Assembly: GCA_963707125.1 (NCBI GenBank)
Contig: CAVPOU010000024.1
Span: forward strand, 1 to 64,000
Direction: 5' to 3'
DNA: 64,000 nucleotides
Source: CAVPDE01 sp963707125
GTDB taxonomy: Bacteria; Desulfobacterota; DSM-4660; Desulfatiglandales; HGW-15
Each line of letters begins with the position of its first letter. The first letter of the stretch is position 1. The translations under genes and the position numbers were made by a program. The notes beneath the pieces are model-generated. The model did not search any database and was not told the DNA's origin. It worked only from the letters and a program-made list of their open reading frames with translations. This document shows positions 17,616 through 26,175 of the stretch, piece by piece.

Positions 17616-18431
17616 TCAATTGCAGAAAAGAGCTGCGCGATCCAAGTCTTTTCGGATGCCGAAGCGGGTCAGGACGAAATCGTATCGCACAGGGTCGCGG
17701 GGTGACACTTCCCTGAATGCCTCTGTGATTTCTATAGCCGTTCGCAAATCTGCCTGCTTGCGCTTTGTGAGTCCCAGCGTCATCGCGATACGATGCATGT
17801 GAGTGTCCAACGGGACAAGCAGTTTGGAGGGAGGCACACCATCCCATCCGCCGGGATCAACGTCGTCCCTTCTGACCATCCAGCGCAGGAAAAGGTTGAG
17901 CCTTTTGCAAGCACTCCCCTTGCCCGGAGCTGGAATCAGGAAATCACATTCTTCCGGAAACATATTCTCCACAAAGGACGAAAGCGCCGGAATTATGGTG
18001 GCATCATCACGGCGAAGCCTGGACATGAAGCACTTTTGAAGAGAACCATGTTTCTCAATGACCCGCCTCACGCCCCAGAGCAGACGGGCAAGGTCCTCCC
18101 CGGCAGTGAACCGGTGTTTGAAGTCCGAGAAGGTGTTAGCAATCCGGTTGAACGGCGAGCTGAGTAGAAAATCTGAAGGGGATGGACCCATTTTGCTCAG
18201 GACCAGAGAGACGCTTCTCAGGATCTGTTTTACGTTTCCGTAGGCCAAAGATGAAGCAATGAATCCCACCACCTCTATATCTAATGGGTCCTGAAAATCG
18301 TAGAGAAACTCGAGCGGGTCCGGGTGGACATAGCAGCGACGATTGTAAAGGGAGTAAAGGGCTTCAAGCCTTTCTTTTGCATGGCCATTGAAAGACTCTG
18401 AGGATTTGCCCGATTTCGTATCCTGTGTCAT
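17616..18431 (-). CDS. TIGR02757 family protein (DUF2400)
   Basis: This 271-residue protein is close to the family norm. Recognisable segments are LYNRRCYVHPDPLEFLYDF, VGFIASSLAYGNVKQILRSV, LFLRWMVRRDDVDPGGW, LVPLDTHMHRIAMTLGLTKR and DPVRYDFVLTRFGIR. The family is found in Bacteroidetes, deltaproteobacteria and spirochaetes. It has a helical fold loosely like HhH-GPD DNA glycosylases, with no proven activity known to me. The final CN may be part of a remaining Cys-containing tail. It stands alone between two family-B repeats. Confidence 0.88.
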   Translation of the reverse strand: MTQDTKSGKSSESFNGHAKERLEALYSLYNRRCYVHPDPLEFLYDFQDPLDIEVVGFIASSLAYGNVKQILRSVSLVLSKMGPSPSDFLLSSPFNRIANTFSDFKHRFTAGEDLARLLWGVRRVIEKHGSLQKCFMSRLRRDDATIIPALSSFVENMFPEECDFLIPAPGKGSACKRLNLFLRWMVRRDDVDPGGWDGVPPSKLLVPLDTHMHRIAMTLGLTKRKQADLRTAIEITEAFREVSPRDPVRYDFVLTRFGIRKDLDRAALFCN

Positions 18432-18486
18432 AAATGCCTTGACAAAATCCGTGAGGTTCCCCCTCCCCTTACCCCTCCCACCGAGC

Positions 18487-18622
18487 GCATAAGCGCTAAC
18501 TTAAAAAGGAGATGAGCCACATTTGATATTTCGTCATTCCGGCGGAAGCCGGAATCCAGCGGTTTCAGACATTTCTGGACCCCGGTTTTCACCGGGGTGA
18601 CGGCCTAAGTTAGCGCTTATGC
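18487..18622 (+). repeat. Family B repeat copy 3 nested inside a perfect 17-bp inverted repeat
   Basis: The outer arms GCATAAGCGCTAACTTA (18487-18503) and TAAGTTAGCGCTTATGC (18606-18622) are exact complements. Between them sits a family-B unit (18531-18603), TCGTCATTCCGGCGGAAGCC...CACCGGGGTGACGG. The whole structure could fold into a large cruciform or RNA hairpin. It lies upstream of the TIGR02757 gene start and past the stop of the DUF6125-like gene. Confidence 0.85.
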
Positions 18623-18650
18623 CCGTTACCCATCCCGCCAAGGGAGAGGA

Positions 18651-19163
18651 TCAAGGGGAAAGATAGAACCGCCACTTGCAGAACATGTCCGGAGGATGGG
18701 GATCAGGAGGAGCAAAGACACACTGCGTCTGAATGCGAGGATCAACTTCCTTGGCAAAGAAGTCGAATTCACGCCTGTGCATTTCCTTGCAGTCATACTC
18801 TCCCAGGTTCCGCTTGATTCTGGCTTCCTGGGTGGCACAGGAAGGTACCGTGACGATGACCTCATCAGGCGACTCCTTGATCTGGTACCCGATATGGATG
18901 CACCAGGGCCAGAACCGGAGCGCCTTGACGAATCCTGAAAGCCCCTTCTCCTTGATGTCAAACCGGGCGACAAGGTCCTTGGCCGCCATTCCCGCAATCC
19001 GGCCCCAGACGTCTTCATTGACTCGCTCCGCCGTGGCTTGGCCGAACCGCTCGCCGACCTTGATGAACCAGAAAGCATCCATCACACGGTAGTGCCAGAG
19101 AAGAAACTCGATGTATTTCCTGAGATCCGGCTCCTTCATTTTTTCAAACACTGTGAGGTCCAT
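18651..19163 (-). CDS. DUF6125-like / ATC-hydrolase-like protein
   Basis: This 170-residue soluble protein contains LLWHYRVMDAFWFIKVGERF, VPSCATQEARIKRNLGEYDC and DMFCKWRFYL. The pattern of a conserved Cys-x-x-Gln near the centre and a final Cys-Lys-Trp resembles DUF6125 and the L-2-amino-thiazoline-4-carboxylic-acid hydrolase-like group. This is from memory and the reaction is unknown. It begins five bases after the citrate synthase stop, and an AGGGTAGAGAAG sequence overlapping that stop is its ribosome-binding site, so the two share a transcript. Its role may be linked to citrate or acetyl-CoA metabolism by position only. Confidence 0.7.
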   Translation of the reverse strand: MDLTVFEKMKEPDLRKYIEFLLWHYRVMDAFWFIKVGERFGQATAERVNEDVWGRIAGMAAKDLVARFDIKEKGLSGFVKALRFWPWCIHIGYQIKESPDEVIVTVPSCATQEARIKRNLGEYDCKEMHRREFDFFAKEVDPRIQTQCVFAPPDPHPPDMFCKWRFYLSP

Positions 19164-19168
19164 CTTCT

Positions 19169-20452
19169 CTACCCTCTGTCCTCAATGGGGACATAGCGCC
19201 TCGTGCCGGGGCCGGTATAAATCTGGCGCGGCCGGTGCAGCTTGCCCTCGGGATCGTCAGTGCTTTCTTTCCACTGGCTGATCCACCCGGGCAGACGTCC
19301 GATGGCGAACATGACGGTGAACATGTTCACAGGGATTCCCATGGCTCGCAGGACGATCCCGCTGTAGAAGTCCACATTCGGGTAGAGGTGGTGATCAGTG
19401 AAATAGGGATCTTTCAGGGCGACCTGCTCCAGCTTCATGGCGATGTCGAGCAAGGGGTCATGGACCTTCAACTTGGCCAGCACCTTGTCACAGACTTTCT
19501 TGATGATCTTGGCCCTTGGGTCATAGGTCTTGTAGACCCTGTGCCCGAATCCTGAAAGCCTGAAGGAATCATTCTTGTCCTTTGCCCTGGCGATGAACGG
19601 GGCCACGTCCCCACCGCTCTCTTGAATAGCCGTGAGCATCTCGACCACGGCCTGGTTCGCCCCGCCGTGGAGCGGTCCCCACAGGGCATTGACCCCTGCG
19701 GAGATGGCGGCATAAAGATTCACCCTTGAACTTCCCACCAATCGAACCGCAGCGGTTGAACTGTTCTGCTCATGGTCCGCATGGAGGATCCAGAACACGT
19801 TCAGGGCATGCACCACATCCCGGTCAAGCTGATACGGCATCACAGGGGAGTCAAACATCATGTTGAGGAAATTCGCCGCATACAAAAGATCCGGCCGAGG
19901 ATAGACCACCTTGTGCCCTCTTGAGATCTTGTAAGAGAGGGCTGCCATGGTCCGCACCTTGGACAGCAGCCTCGTCGTGGTCATGTTGATTTCTTCGTCA
20001 TGGTCGGAGATTTCCGGATAAAAGAAACGCAGAGCGTTCACCATGGACGAAAGGATGCCCATGGGATGCGCCCTTCGAGGAAAGTTCTGGAAGAACTCCC
20101 GCATGTCCTCGTGGACCAGAGAATGGTCATTGAGCATGACGGAAAAACGGGTCAACTCTTTGCGGCTGGGGAGCTCCCCGTTGATCAGCAAATAGGCTGT
20201 CTCGACGAACGTGGAGTGTTCCGCGAGTTCTTCCACCGGGTAGCCCCGGTAGCGTAGAATCCCTTTCTCACCGTCCATGAAGGTGATGCTGCTTTTGCAG
20301 GTCCCTGAGTTTGCAAGACCCGGATCATAGGTGATCAAGCCTGTCTGCTGGCGCAGCTTCGAGATATCGAGGGCCCGCTCTCCCTCTGTGCCGATAATAA
20401 CCGGGAACTCGTAGGTTTTCCCGTCAATGACTAGCTTAGCTGTTTCACTCAT
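19169..20452 (-). CDS. gltA: Citrate (Si)-synthase, type I
   Basis: The start is chosen at ATG 20452, where GGAGGGAA precedes it and the protein begins MSETAKLVIDGKTYEFPVI like other type I enzymes; a 31-residue upstream extension has no family character. The 427-residue product carries ITYDPGLANSGTCKSSITF, the catalytic histidine regions LHADHEQNSSTAAVR and GFGHRVYKTYDPRA, and GALWGPLHGGANQAVVEML. It condenses oxaloacetate and acetyl-CoA to citrate. The DUF6125-like gene follows at once. Confidence 0.95.
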   Translation of the reverse strand: MSETAKLVIDGKTYEFPVIIGTEGERALDISKLRQQTGLITYDPGLANSGTCKSSITFMDGEKGILRYRGYPVEELAEHSTFVETAYLLINGELPSRKELTRFSVMLNDHSLVHEDMREFFQNFPRRAHPMGILSSMVNALRFFYPEISDHDEEINMTTTRLLSKVRTMAALSYKISRGHKVVYPRPDLLYAANFLNMMFDSPVMPYQLDRDVVHALNVFWILHADHEQNSSTAAVRLVGSSRVNLYAAISAGVNALWGPLHGGANQAVVEMLTAIQESGGDVAPFIARAKDKNDSFRLSGFGHRVYKTYDPRAKIIKKVCDKVLAKLKVHDPLLDIAMKLEQVALKDPYFTDHHLYPNVDFYSGIVLRAMGIPVNMFTVMFAIGRLPGWISQWKESTDDPEGKLHRPRQIYTGPGTRRYVPIEDRG

Positions 20453-20635
20453 TTCCCTCCCCTCCACTTTGAAACGATACAGTACCGTCATTCCGAGTCC
20501 CCCTTTAATCAGGACGAGGAATTCTGAACTTGCAATGCCGAGCATAATCGAAATGACGGATAAGATTTAAAGATGAGAATCGTTCAAAATTGTTTGCATG
20601 GGGCTGCTACACCCCGGACAGAGCTGGGGCCTTTT

Positions 20636-20748
20636 CTTGCGTTCCAAGGGCTCCCGGCCTGCTCATTTCAAGGAGTTATGGACGGGTGATGCCTGCCCGC
20701 TTCGCCTCACGGCTCGCGATTCGGCGGGCACTGCCTCCCCCCTCGCTT
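20636..20748 (-). repeat. Inverted-repeat element, family A, partial copy 3
   Basis: From about GGGGCCTTTTCTTGCGTTCC to CTGCCTCCCCCCTCGCT the sequence matches one arm and half of the middle of copies 1, 2 and 4, in the opposite orientation to copies 1 and 2. The other half is missing and replaced by unrelated sequence (tttaaacaataccat). It lies between citrate synthase and the acyl-CoA ligase gene, in an otherwise empty 399-base gap. Confidence 0.8.
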
Positions 20749-20851
20749 TTAAACAATACCATAAGATGGGGTATACCCCAATCTTTCGCAAGCGTTTTTC
20801 TATCACAGACATCAGGGAATCAAAAGAGCAAAAAAGGGGACGAAAGGAAAG

Positions 20852-22369
20852 CTATTCTTTTATAATCTCCCTTAATTTGAGGCGCTGGATTTTTCCTGAA
20901 GGCCCCTTTGGAAGGTCCTCCAGGAACTTGATGACCTTCGGGGTTTTGAACTTGCCCAGGTGCACTTCACAGTGAATGCGAAGTTCATCTTCGGTCAGCG
21001 AATGGCCCGGCTTCAGGGTGCAGCAGAGCATGATTTCCTCCCCGTATTTCTCGTCGGGAATGCCTACGGCTGCAGCCTGGAGAATGGCAGGGTGCTTGTA
21101 GCAGACTTCATCAATTTCCTTGGGAGCGATGTTCTCCCCGCCCTTGATGATGAGCTCCTTGAGTCTTCCGGTCACATAAACGAATCCGTCCCTGTCCATG
21201 AGCCCGAGGTCGCCTGTGTGAAACCACCCGTCCGGTTCGACCGCTTTGACCGTCTGGTCAGGAGCCTTGTAGTATCCTTTCATGACGTTGTCGCCGCGGA
21301 TCATGATCTCGCCCTGCGTCCCGCGAGGCACCTCTGTTCCATTGCGATCCACGATTTTTGCCTCATTGCCCACAGCCTGTCCTGGTGAACCGCACTTCCT
21401 CTTCGAAGGATCCAGGGGATTGGAAAAAACCGGTGCTGCCGTTTCTGTGAGCCCCATGGTCTCCACAATACCTATCTTGAACTTCTCCTCAAAGGCTTTC
21501 TGGAGCGCCGGAGGCAGAGGCGCAGAGGCAGATCGGCCGAAACGCAGTTGTTCGAGGTGAAAACCCTTCCCCTCTATTTCGGTCCCATTCGCCAAGTAGG
21601 ATATGATCGTAGGAACCACGCTGAACCAGGTGCACCGGTACTCTGAAAGGAGTTCCCAGAAGTTGGAGGTGCTGAACTTGTGGGGCATGACCACGCTCCC
21701 CCCGCTCACCAGAGGAGAGATCGCCGTCACCACCTCTCCGTTGATGTGGTAGAGGGGCAAGGAACAAAGCGCCCTGTCTACAGGTTTGAGCTCATGGGCC
21801 ATGGCAGTGTAAATCCCGCCGGACACCATGTTCTTGTGGGAGAGGATGGCGCCTTTCGGAACGCCTGTTGTGCCGGAGGTGTAAAGCAGGAGCGCATCAT
21901 CCTCTTCTCCAACCTCGGGGAGCGGCAAGGCAGAGAGGTTTCCATCTTTTGGAAAAATGGATGGAGCATCATTGTCGATTTCGATGAGTTCTATTTCCCG
22001 GGCGAGCGCCCTACAAGCCTTTTCGAGCCTCTCTCGCTGGTCCTCTGTGAAGAAAACCAGCCTGGTGTCCGAGTGCTCCAGCACATATTCAAGCTGAGAA
22101 GGCTGGGCCAGCAGGTTGAGAGGGGCAATCACAAATCCTGAGTACATGGCGCCCAGAAAGATCTTGGTCGTCTGGTACCCGTTGCTCAGCATGTAGGAGA
22201 TCTTGTCGCCCTTATTCAGCCCCTTTTTCAGCAACTGCTTCCCGAACTCAATGGAATCTTCCCTCAGTTGTGCATAGGTGAGGCTAAGCCCGGGTTCAGG
22301 AGCGATCATGAACACGTCGTCAGGTTGCTCCTTGGCCCTCATGTCGATGTAATATCTGATGGTTCTCAT
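20852..22369 (-). CDS. Class I adenylate-forming acyl-CoA synthetase (AMP-dependent)
   Basis: This 505-residue enzyme has the P-loop-like LLYTSGTTGVPKGAILSHKN, the A5-type motif VETMGLTETAA, GWFHTGDLGLMDRDGFVYVT, GRLKELIIKGGENIAPKEID and the catalytic C-terminal lysine PKGPSGKIQRLKLRE. It activates a carboxylic acid with ATP and transfers it to CoA. The chain length or ring type of the substrate cannot be set. It is the last gene of a minus-strand series with a tricarboxylate-type transporter and a 2-oxoacid oxidoreductase, suggesting that an imported organic acid is activated and oxidised. The gap to tctA (about 200 bases) leaves room for its own promoter. Confidence 0.92.
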   Translation of the reverse strand: MRTIRYYIDMRAKEQPDDVFMIAPEPGLSLTYAQLREDSIEFGKQLLKKGLNKGDKISYMLSNGYQTTKIFLGAMYSGFVIAPLNLLAQPSQLEYVLEHSDTRLVFFTEDQRERLEKACRALAREIELIEIDNDAPSIFPKDGNLSALPLPEVGEEDDALLLYTSGTTGVPKGAILSHKNMVSGGIYTAMAHELKPVDRALCSLPLYHINGEVVTAISPLVSGGSVVMPHKFSTSNFWELLSEYRCTWFSVVPTIISYLANGTEIEGKGFHLEQLRFGRSASAPLPPALQKAFEEKFKIGIVETMGLTETAAPVFSNPLDPSKRKCGSPGQAVGNEAKIVDRNGTEVPRGTQGEIMIRGDNVMKGYYKAPDQTVKAVEPDGWFHTGDLGLMDRDGFVYVTGRLKELIIKGGENIAPKEIDEVCYKHPAILQAAAVGIPDEKYGEEIMLCCTLKPGHSLTEDELRIHCEVHLGKFKTPKVIKFLEDLPKGPSGKIQRLKLREIIKE

Positions 22370-22409
22370 CGCTTCAGTTCCCTTATATTCATTATCTGTA
22401 ACTACTCAC

Positions 22410-22439
22410 GGTAGATAGACTGAAGGTAGATAGACTGAA
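22410..22439 (+). repeat. 15-bp tandem duplication
   Basis: GGTAGATAGACTGAA occurs twice in a row in the gap between tctA and the acyl-CoA ligase gene, at the likely promoter side of the ligase gene. About 90 bases further on, cagtcttcagccttcagcct is a commonly dispersed low-complexity-like motif. Confidence 0.75.
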
Positions 22440-22565
22440 GGAAAAGACATGCGCGATCACACAAAGCCAAGATCGTTTGGATACGTTGGCAGGTGAGTGT
22501 GTCATGGATGATCATTATTGCCCTTCAGTCTTCAGCCTTCAGCCTAAACACCTGAGCAGTTACCA

Positions 22566-24065
22566 TTATCTTTTTCTTGCCACTGTCCGGAATGACTTGA
22601 GCATGGGCAAAACAAGGGCAACGATCGTCAGAGCCATCAAGACGCCGCTGATAGGCCTCCGGAAAAAGATGGTCCAATCATTCTGGAAACTGATCATGGT
22701 TGTGTAAAACGAGGTCTCCGCAAGAGGCCCCAGAATGGTGCCCAGCACCAGCGGTGCAATGGGAAACTTGATTCTGTCGAAGAAGTACCCCACCGCGCCA
22801 AAGGCTACCATGAGCCACAGGTCCGAAATACTGTTCCGGATGGAGAGGGCTCCGATAAAGCAGAGAAGCATGATGAAAACGGAGACGACTGCTTCCGGAA
22901 AATCGAGAATCTTGACTAGAGGTTTGATGGCGAAATAGCCTAGAATGCACATCAAAATAATCCCCAGAAAAAGGGATGCGAACACCGTGTAGACCATGTT
23001 CGCCGATGTGATGAAGACCTGCGGGCCCGGCTGGATCCCGTGGAGCAGGAAGGCTCCGAGGATCACTGCCGTGGCGCCGCTGCCCGGGATACCCATGGTC
23101 AGCAAAGGAATCATGGCACCTCCCACGGAAGCGGTCGCTGCTGCTTGAGGGGCGACAATGCCTTCAGGGATACCTGTGCCCAGTTCCTTTCTTCTCTTGC
23201 CGTACTGCCCTTCAACCCCGTAAGTCACAAAGGATGCGATGGTTGCTCCTGCTCCGGGGACAATTCCCACGATGTGGCCCAGGATGGAACTCCTGAGAAA
23301 CATCGCCTTCAGGCCCCGCAATTCCTTCCACCCGGGCAGGCTGGTTTTCATAGAGGCCACCTTTTCCACCGGAACCGTGGTAAATCCTTCTCCGAGGCGG
23401 GTTAAGACCTCCCCTACCCCATAGGCGCCCACCATCACCGTCAGGAATTCGATGCCGTCCATGAGGATGGGATAGCCGAAAGCGAACCTCGCTGTCCCGT
23501 AAGTAGAATCAACGCCCACGGTTGAAATGAGAAGGCCCAGGAAGAGGCTGATAAAGGCATTGGTCATGGATCCGCTTCCCAGGGACACAACGCTCGTGAG
23601 GCCGAAAAGCACGATGGCAAAATATTCCGGAGTGGAGAAGGTCAAAGCGAACTTGGCCACAGGTTGCGACAGGGTCACCATGATGGCGGCAGACAGGAGA
23701 CCTCCGAAAAGCGCGGCATACAGAGTCCATCCAAGGGCTTTGGCCGGCTGTCCCTTCCGCGCCATGGCGTAACCATCCCAGAGAAGAGGGACGTGAATCG
23801 GTTCGCCCGGGATCCGGAAAAGGATGGACGTGAACGCTCCGCCATAGGTCCCTGTGACATACATGGCCGTGAGGAGAACAATCGCCGGCGTGACCTCCAT
23901 GGGATAGGTGAAGGGCAAGGCCAGAACCACGCCCATCACCAAGGTGAGGCCCGGCAGGACGCCCACCACCAACCCGATGATCGTTCCTGCCACAAGAAGA
24001 ATGAGATTCATCGGCTGGAAACAGCCCACAAAACCGAGCAACAGATTGTAGAGAATATCGCCCAT
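22566..24065 (-). CDS. tctA: Tripartite tricarboxylate transporter, large permease subunit TctA
   Basis: The start is ATG 24065, six bases after GGAAGGAG; a TTG five codons earlier overlaps this site. The roughly 499-residue protein has about 12 membrane helices and the TctA repeats GTIIGLVVGVLPGLT and GHIVGIVPGAGATIASFVTY, which carry the Pro-Gly-x-Gly substrate motif. It forms the channel for organic acid uptake with TctB and the periplasmic TctC. It follows tctB by 26 bases. Confidence 0.94.
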   Translation of the reverse strand: MGDILYNLLLGFVGCFQPMNLILLVAGTIIGLVVGVLPGLTLVMGVVLALPFTYPMEVTPAIVLLTAMYVTGTYGGAFTSILFRIPGEPIHVPLLWDGYAMARKGQPAKALGWTLYAALFGGLLSAAIMVTLSQPVAKFALTFSTPEYFAIVLFGLTSVVSLGSGSMTNAFISLFLGLLISTVGVDSTYGTARFAFGYPILMDGIEFLTVMVGAYGVGEVLTRLGEGFTTVPVEKVASMKTSLPGWKELRGLKAMFLRSSILGHIVGIVPGAGATIASFVTYGVEGQYGKRRKELGTGIPEGIVAPQAAATASVGGAMIPLLTMGIPGSGATAVILGAFLLHGIQPGPQVFITSANMVYTVFASLFLGIILMCILGYFAIKPLVKILDFPEAVVSVFIMLLCFIGALSIRNSISDLWLMVAFGAVGYFFDRIKFPIAPLVLGTILGPLAETSFYTTMISFQNDWTIFFRRPISGVLMALTIVALVLPMLKSFRTVARKR

Positions 24066-24091
24066 AGGAACTCCTTCCAATGGCCTCCGGA

Positions 24092-24631
24092 CTATTTGAT
24101 TCCCAACATTCTCAGAACAAAGAAGGTCACGCCTGAGAAAGGCTCTTGTCCTAGGGGCAGGGAAACATAGGCGATCTTCATGAAAACAACCACAAGGACA
24201 AGGGTCCCGACCACGCTGTTTGCCAGGATGGCCCAGACTTTCCGATACCGGCCGACGATCATGAATAGAGCAAAGTAAAGAAATGTGCAGATAATGAATC
24301 CAAGAATTGTCACGAAGTAGGCATAAGCCACGGTCATCGCAATGCCGATGATCAGAAGCCCGGGGTAGGTTTTCTTTTTGCTTTGCGCCTTTGCGGATTG
24401 CTCCTCTGCCGGCGCCTGTGGAGGGGTGATTCCTAAAAAGAATGCCGTCTTAATGATTTCGTAAAGGCATGCGACCATAGTGAGGGCAAGCAGCAGTTTG
24501 GGCCAGAAGTCAGGCCCCAAGTTACCCGGCTTGACGGAAAACCGGAATTGTCCCGCCAGCCAATAAAAGTAAAGGCTGACCAGCAGGATGATGACATAGG
24601 GAATGATTCTCTTGATCTTTTCCACTGCCAT
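24092..24631 (-). CDS. tctB: Tripartite tricarboxylate transporter, small membrane subunit TctB
   Basis: This 179-residue protein has four predicted helices, an N-terminal VIILLVSLYFYWLAGQFRF, a hydrophilic middle loop (AQSKKKTYP) and a C-terminal IAYVSLPLGQEPFSG ending typical of TctB. GGGGAGGTGA lies about 11 bases before the ATG. It sits between tctC and tctA, separated from tctC by 415 bases that hold repeat family A copy 4. Confidence 0.88.
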   Translation of the reverse strand: MAVEKIKRIIPYVIILLVSLYFYWLAGQFRFSVKPGNLGPDFWPKLLLALTMVACLYEIIKTAFFLGITPPQAPAEEQSAKAQSKKKTYPGLLIIGIAMTVAYAYFVTILGFIICTFLYFALFMIVGRYRKVWAILANSVVGTLVLVVVFMKIAYVSLPLGQEPFSGVTFFVLRMLGIK

Positions 24632-24719
24632 TGGAAGTCGTCACCTCCCCTCGGGCACACTGTTTGAGATCATCACCGCCCCGAATCCCTTTGCAGGCCT
24701 TTGGCCGTACCCAACGGAA

Positions 24720-24962
24720 TTAGTGGGGCATGGGCATCTTTTCTTTCGTTCCAAGGGCTCCCGGCCTGCTCATTTCAAGGAGTTACGGACGGGTGATGCC
24801 CGCCCGCTTCGCCTGACGGCTCGCGATTCGGCGGGCACTGCCTCCCCCCTCGCTGTTCCCCTCGCCTTCGCTCGGGGCCATCGGGTCCCCCATCCCATAA
24901 CTCCATGAAATGAGGAAGGCCTCCCGCCAGTCACTCCAGAAAAGACCCCCATGCCCCACTAA
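24720..24962 (-). repeat. Inverted-repeat element, family A, copy 4 (about 243 bp)
   Basis: The ends TTAGTGGGGCATGGGCATCT and its near-complement AAGACCCCCATGCCCCACTAA match each other; the middle is the same as copies 1 and 2 but inverted. It splits the tct operon between tctC and tctB. Read-through of the tct transcript would place a long hairpin between the binding-protein gene and the membrane genes, an arrangement that can raise expression of the upstream gene. The rest of the 24632-25046 gap shows no gene. Confidence 0.87.
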
Positions 24963-25046
24963 ATACTGCTAGAGCCCAGGCCGGGCTCAAATACCTCTAC
25001 GCAACTTGCGAAGAAGTTTTGTCTAAAACTCTAATCAGGCCACCGC

Positions 25047-26018
25047 TCACTTCGGCTTTGCAGCCCACGTGGCTTTCATGGTTGCCAGTTCGGCTTCGAT
25101 GAATTTGGCTGTGGCTGCGGCATCCATGTGGCTGTCTTCGGTGGAGAATTGCTCTTTGAGGAAGGCCTTGTACTCCGGAGTGGCTGCGGCTCTCCCAAAG
25201 GCATCAGAGAGGGTCTTCACTTTCGCCGGATCGGTTCCTCCTTTGACCACAATGGAACGGAACTGGGGAAGCCCTATGTCATAGCCGAGTTCTTTGGAGC
25301 AAGGCACATCCTTGAAGAATTCAAACCTCTGGGACCCAAACATGATAATCGGCCGAATCTGTTTTCCTGTGAGGTACTGCTGGACATCTCCGGCCTGTTC
25401 ATAAAGGGCGTCTACATGGCCTCCCAGAACGGACACATACCGCTCGCTGGGTTTGGAATAGGGAACCTGGATAACCTTGACTCCTTTGCCTTCCAGATAG
25501 GTCAGCGTGATATCATCCACGCTTCCAAAGCCGAGGGTGGCCACCTTGAGTTTGCCGGGGTTTGCTTTCGCCTCTTTTTCAAAGTCGGCCCAGGACTTGA
25601 AGCGGCTGTCGTCCGCCACAAAGAGGAAGGAAGGGGCAAGAATCATCCTGGCGACCGGCACAATGTCGCTCATCTTCCAGGTGGCCTCGCCCGTGGCGAG
25701 CACCGCGTGGGAGTCTGCGATGTAGATGGCGATGGACTGGCCGTCTGCAGGAGCAGCGAGCATTTTGGTGATCCCTGTTCCACCCGTGGCTCCGGGCACG
25801 TTAATCACAGGGAACGGGACATTGAGGGTTTTCTCCAAAAGCACGCCGGACTTGCGGGCGAGCTGATCAGCCCCTCCACCGGGACCCCAAGGAACAATGT
25901 ACTCTATAGCCCGGGAAGGATACTTGTCCTGAGCCGTGGCGCCGGCTGCGAAGATCAGTCCTGCTGCGAACACCATGGCTGCAAAAAGAACGATCGGTTT
26001 TCTGAACACGGTCCTCAT
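25047..26018 (-). CDS. tctC: Tripartite tricarboxylate transporter substrate-binding protein TctC (Bug family)
   Basis: The start is ATG 26018, eight bases after AAAAGGAGG; the frame continues about 100 codons upstream through repeat-like sequence and is not coding there. The 323-residue product has a signal peptide (MRTVFRKPIVLFAAMVFAAG...ATAQ). The Bug-type ligand-binding fold follows, with YPSRAIEYIVPWGPGGGADQ and NVPGATGGTGITKMLAAPAD. It binds an organic acid in the periplasm and hands it to TctAB. It is the first tct gene. Confidence 0.93.
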   Translation of the reverse strand: MRTVFRKPIVLFAAMVFAAGLIFAAGATAQDKYPSRAIEYIVPWGPGGGADQLARKSGVLLEKTLNVPFPVINVPGATGGTGITKMLAAPADGQSIAIYIADSHAVLATGEATWKMSDIVPVARMILAPSFLFVADDSRFKSWADFEKEAKANPGKLKVATLGFGSVDDITLTYLEGKGVKVIQVPYSKPSERYVSVLGGHVDALYEQAGDVQQYLTGKQIRPIIMFGSQRFEFFKDVPCSKELGYDIGLPQFRSIVVKGGTDPAKVKTLSDAFGRAAATPEYKAFLKEQFSTEDSHMDAAATAKFIEAELATMKATWAAKPK

Positions 26019-26085
26019 AAGTAACCTCCTTTTCCAAAGGGTGAACGGAATCACGAATACGAGAGCATTTAACTGTTTGCCATTC

Positions 26086-26142
26086 ACCCCCTCACCCTTT
26101 CCCTCTCCCCCAGATTGGGGGAGAGGGCGGGGTGAGGGGGTG
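26086..26142 (+). repeat. G/C-skewed palindrome
   Basis: CCCCCTCACCCTTTCCCTCT...CCCCC, a short AGATT loop, then GGGGGAGAGGGCGGGGTGAGGGG form a strong hairpin between the 2-oxoacid oxidoreductase gamma gene and tctC. This pattern is a widely dispersed intergenic repeat. It may act as a terminator-like or mRNA-stabilising structure between the two groups of genes. Confidence 0.75.
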
Positions 26143-26175
26143 CCCCTGAATGTAAGAGGATTTACTGCGTTTCCA

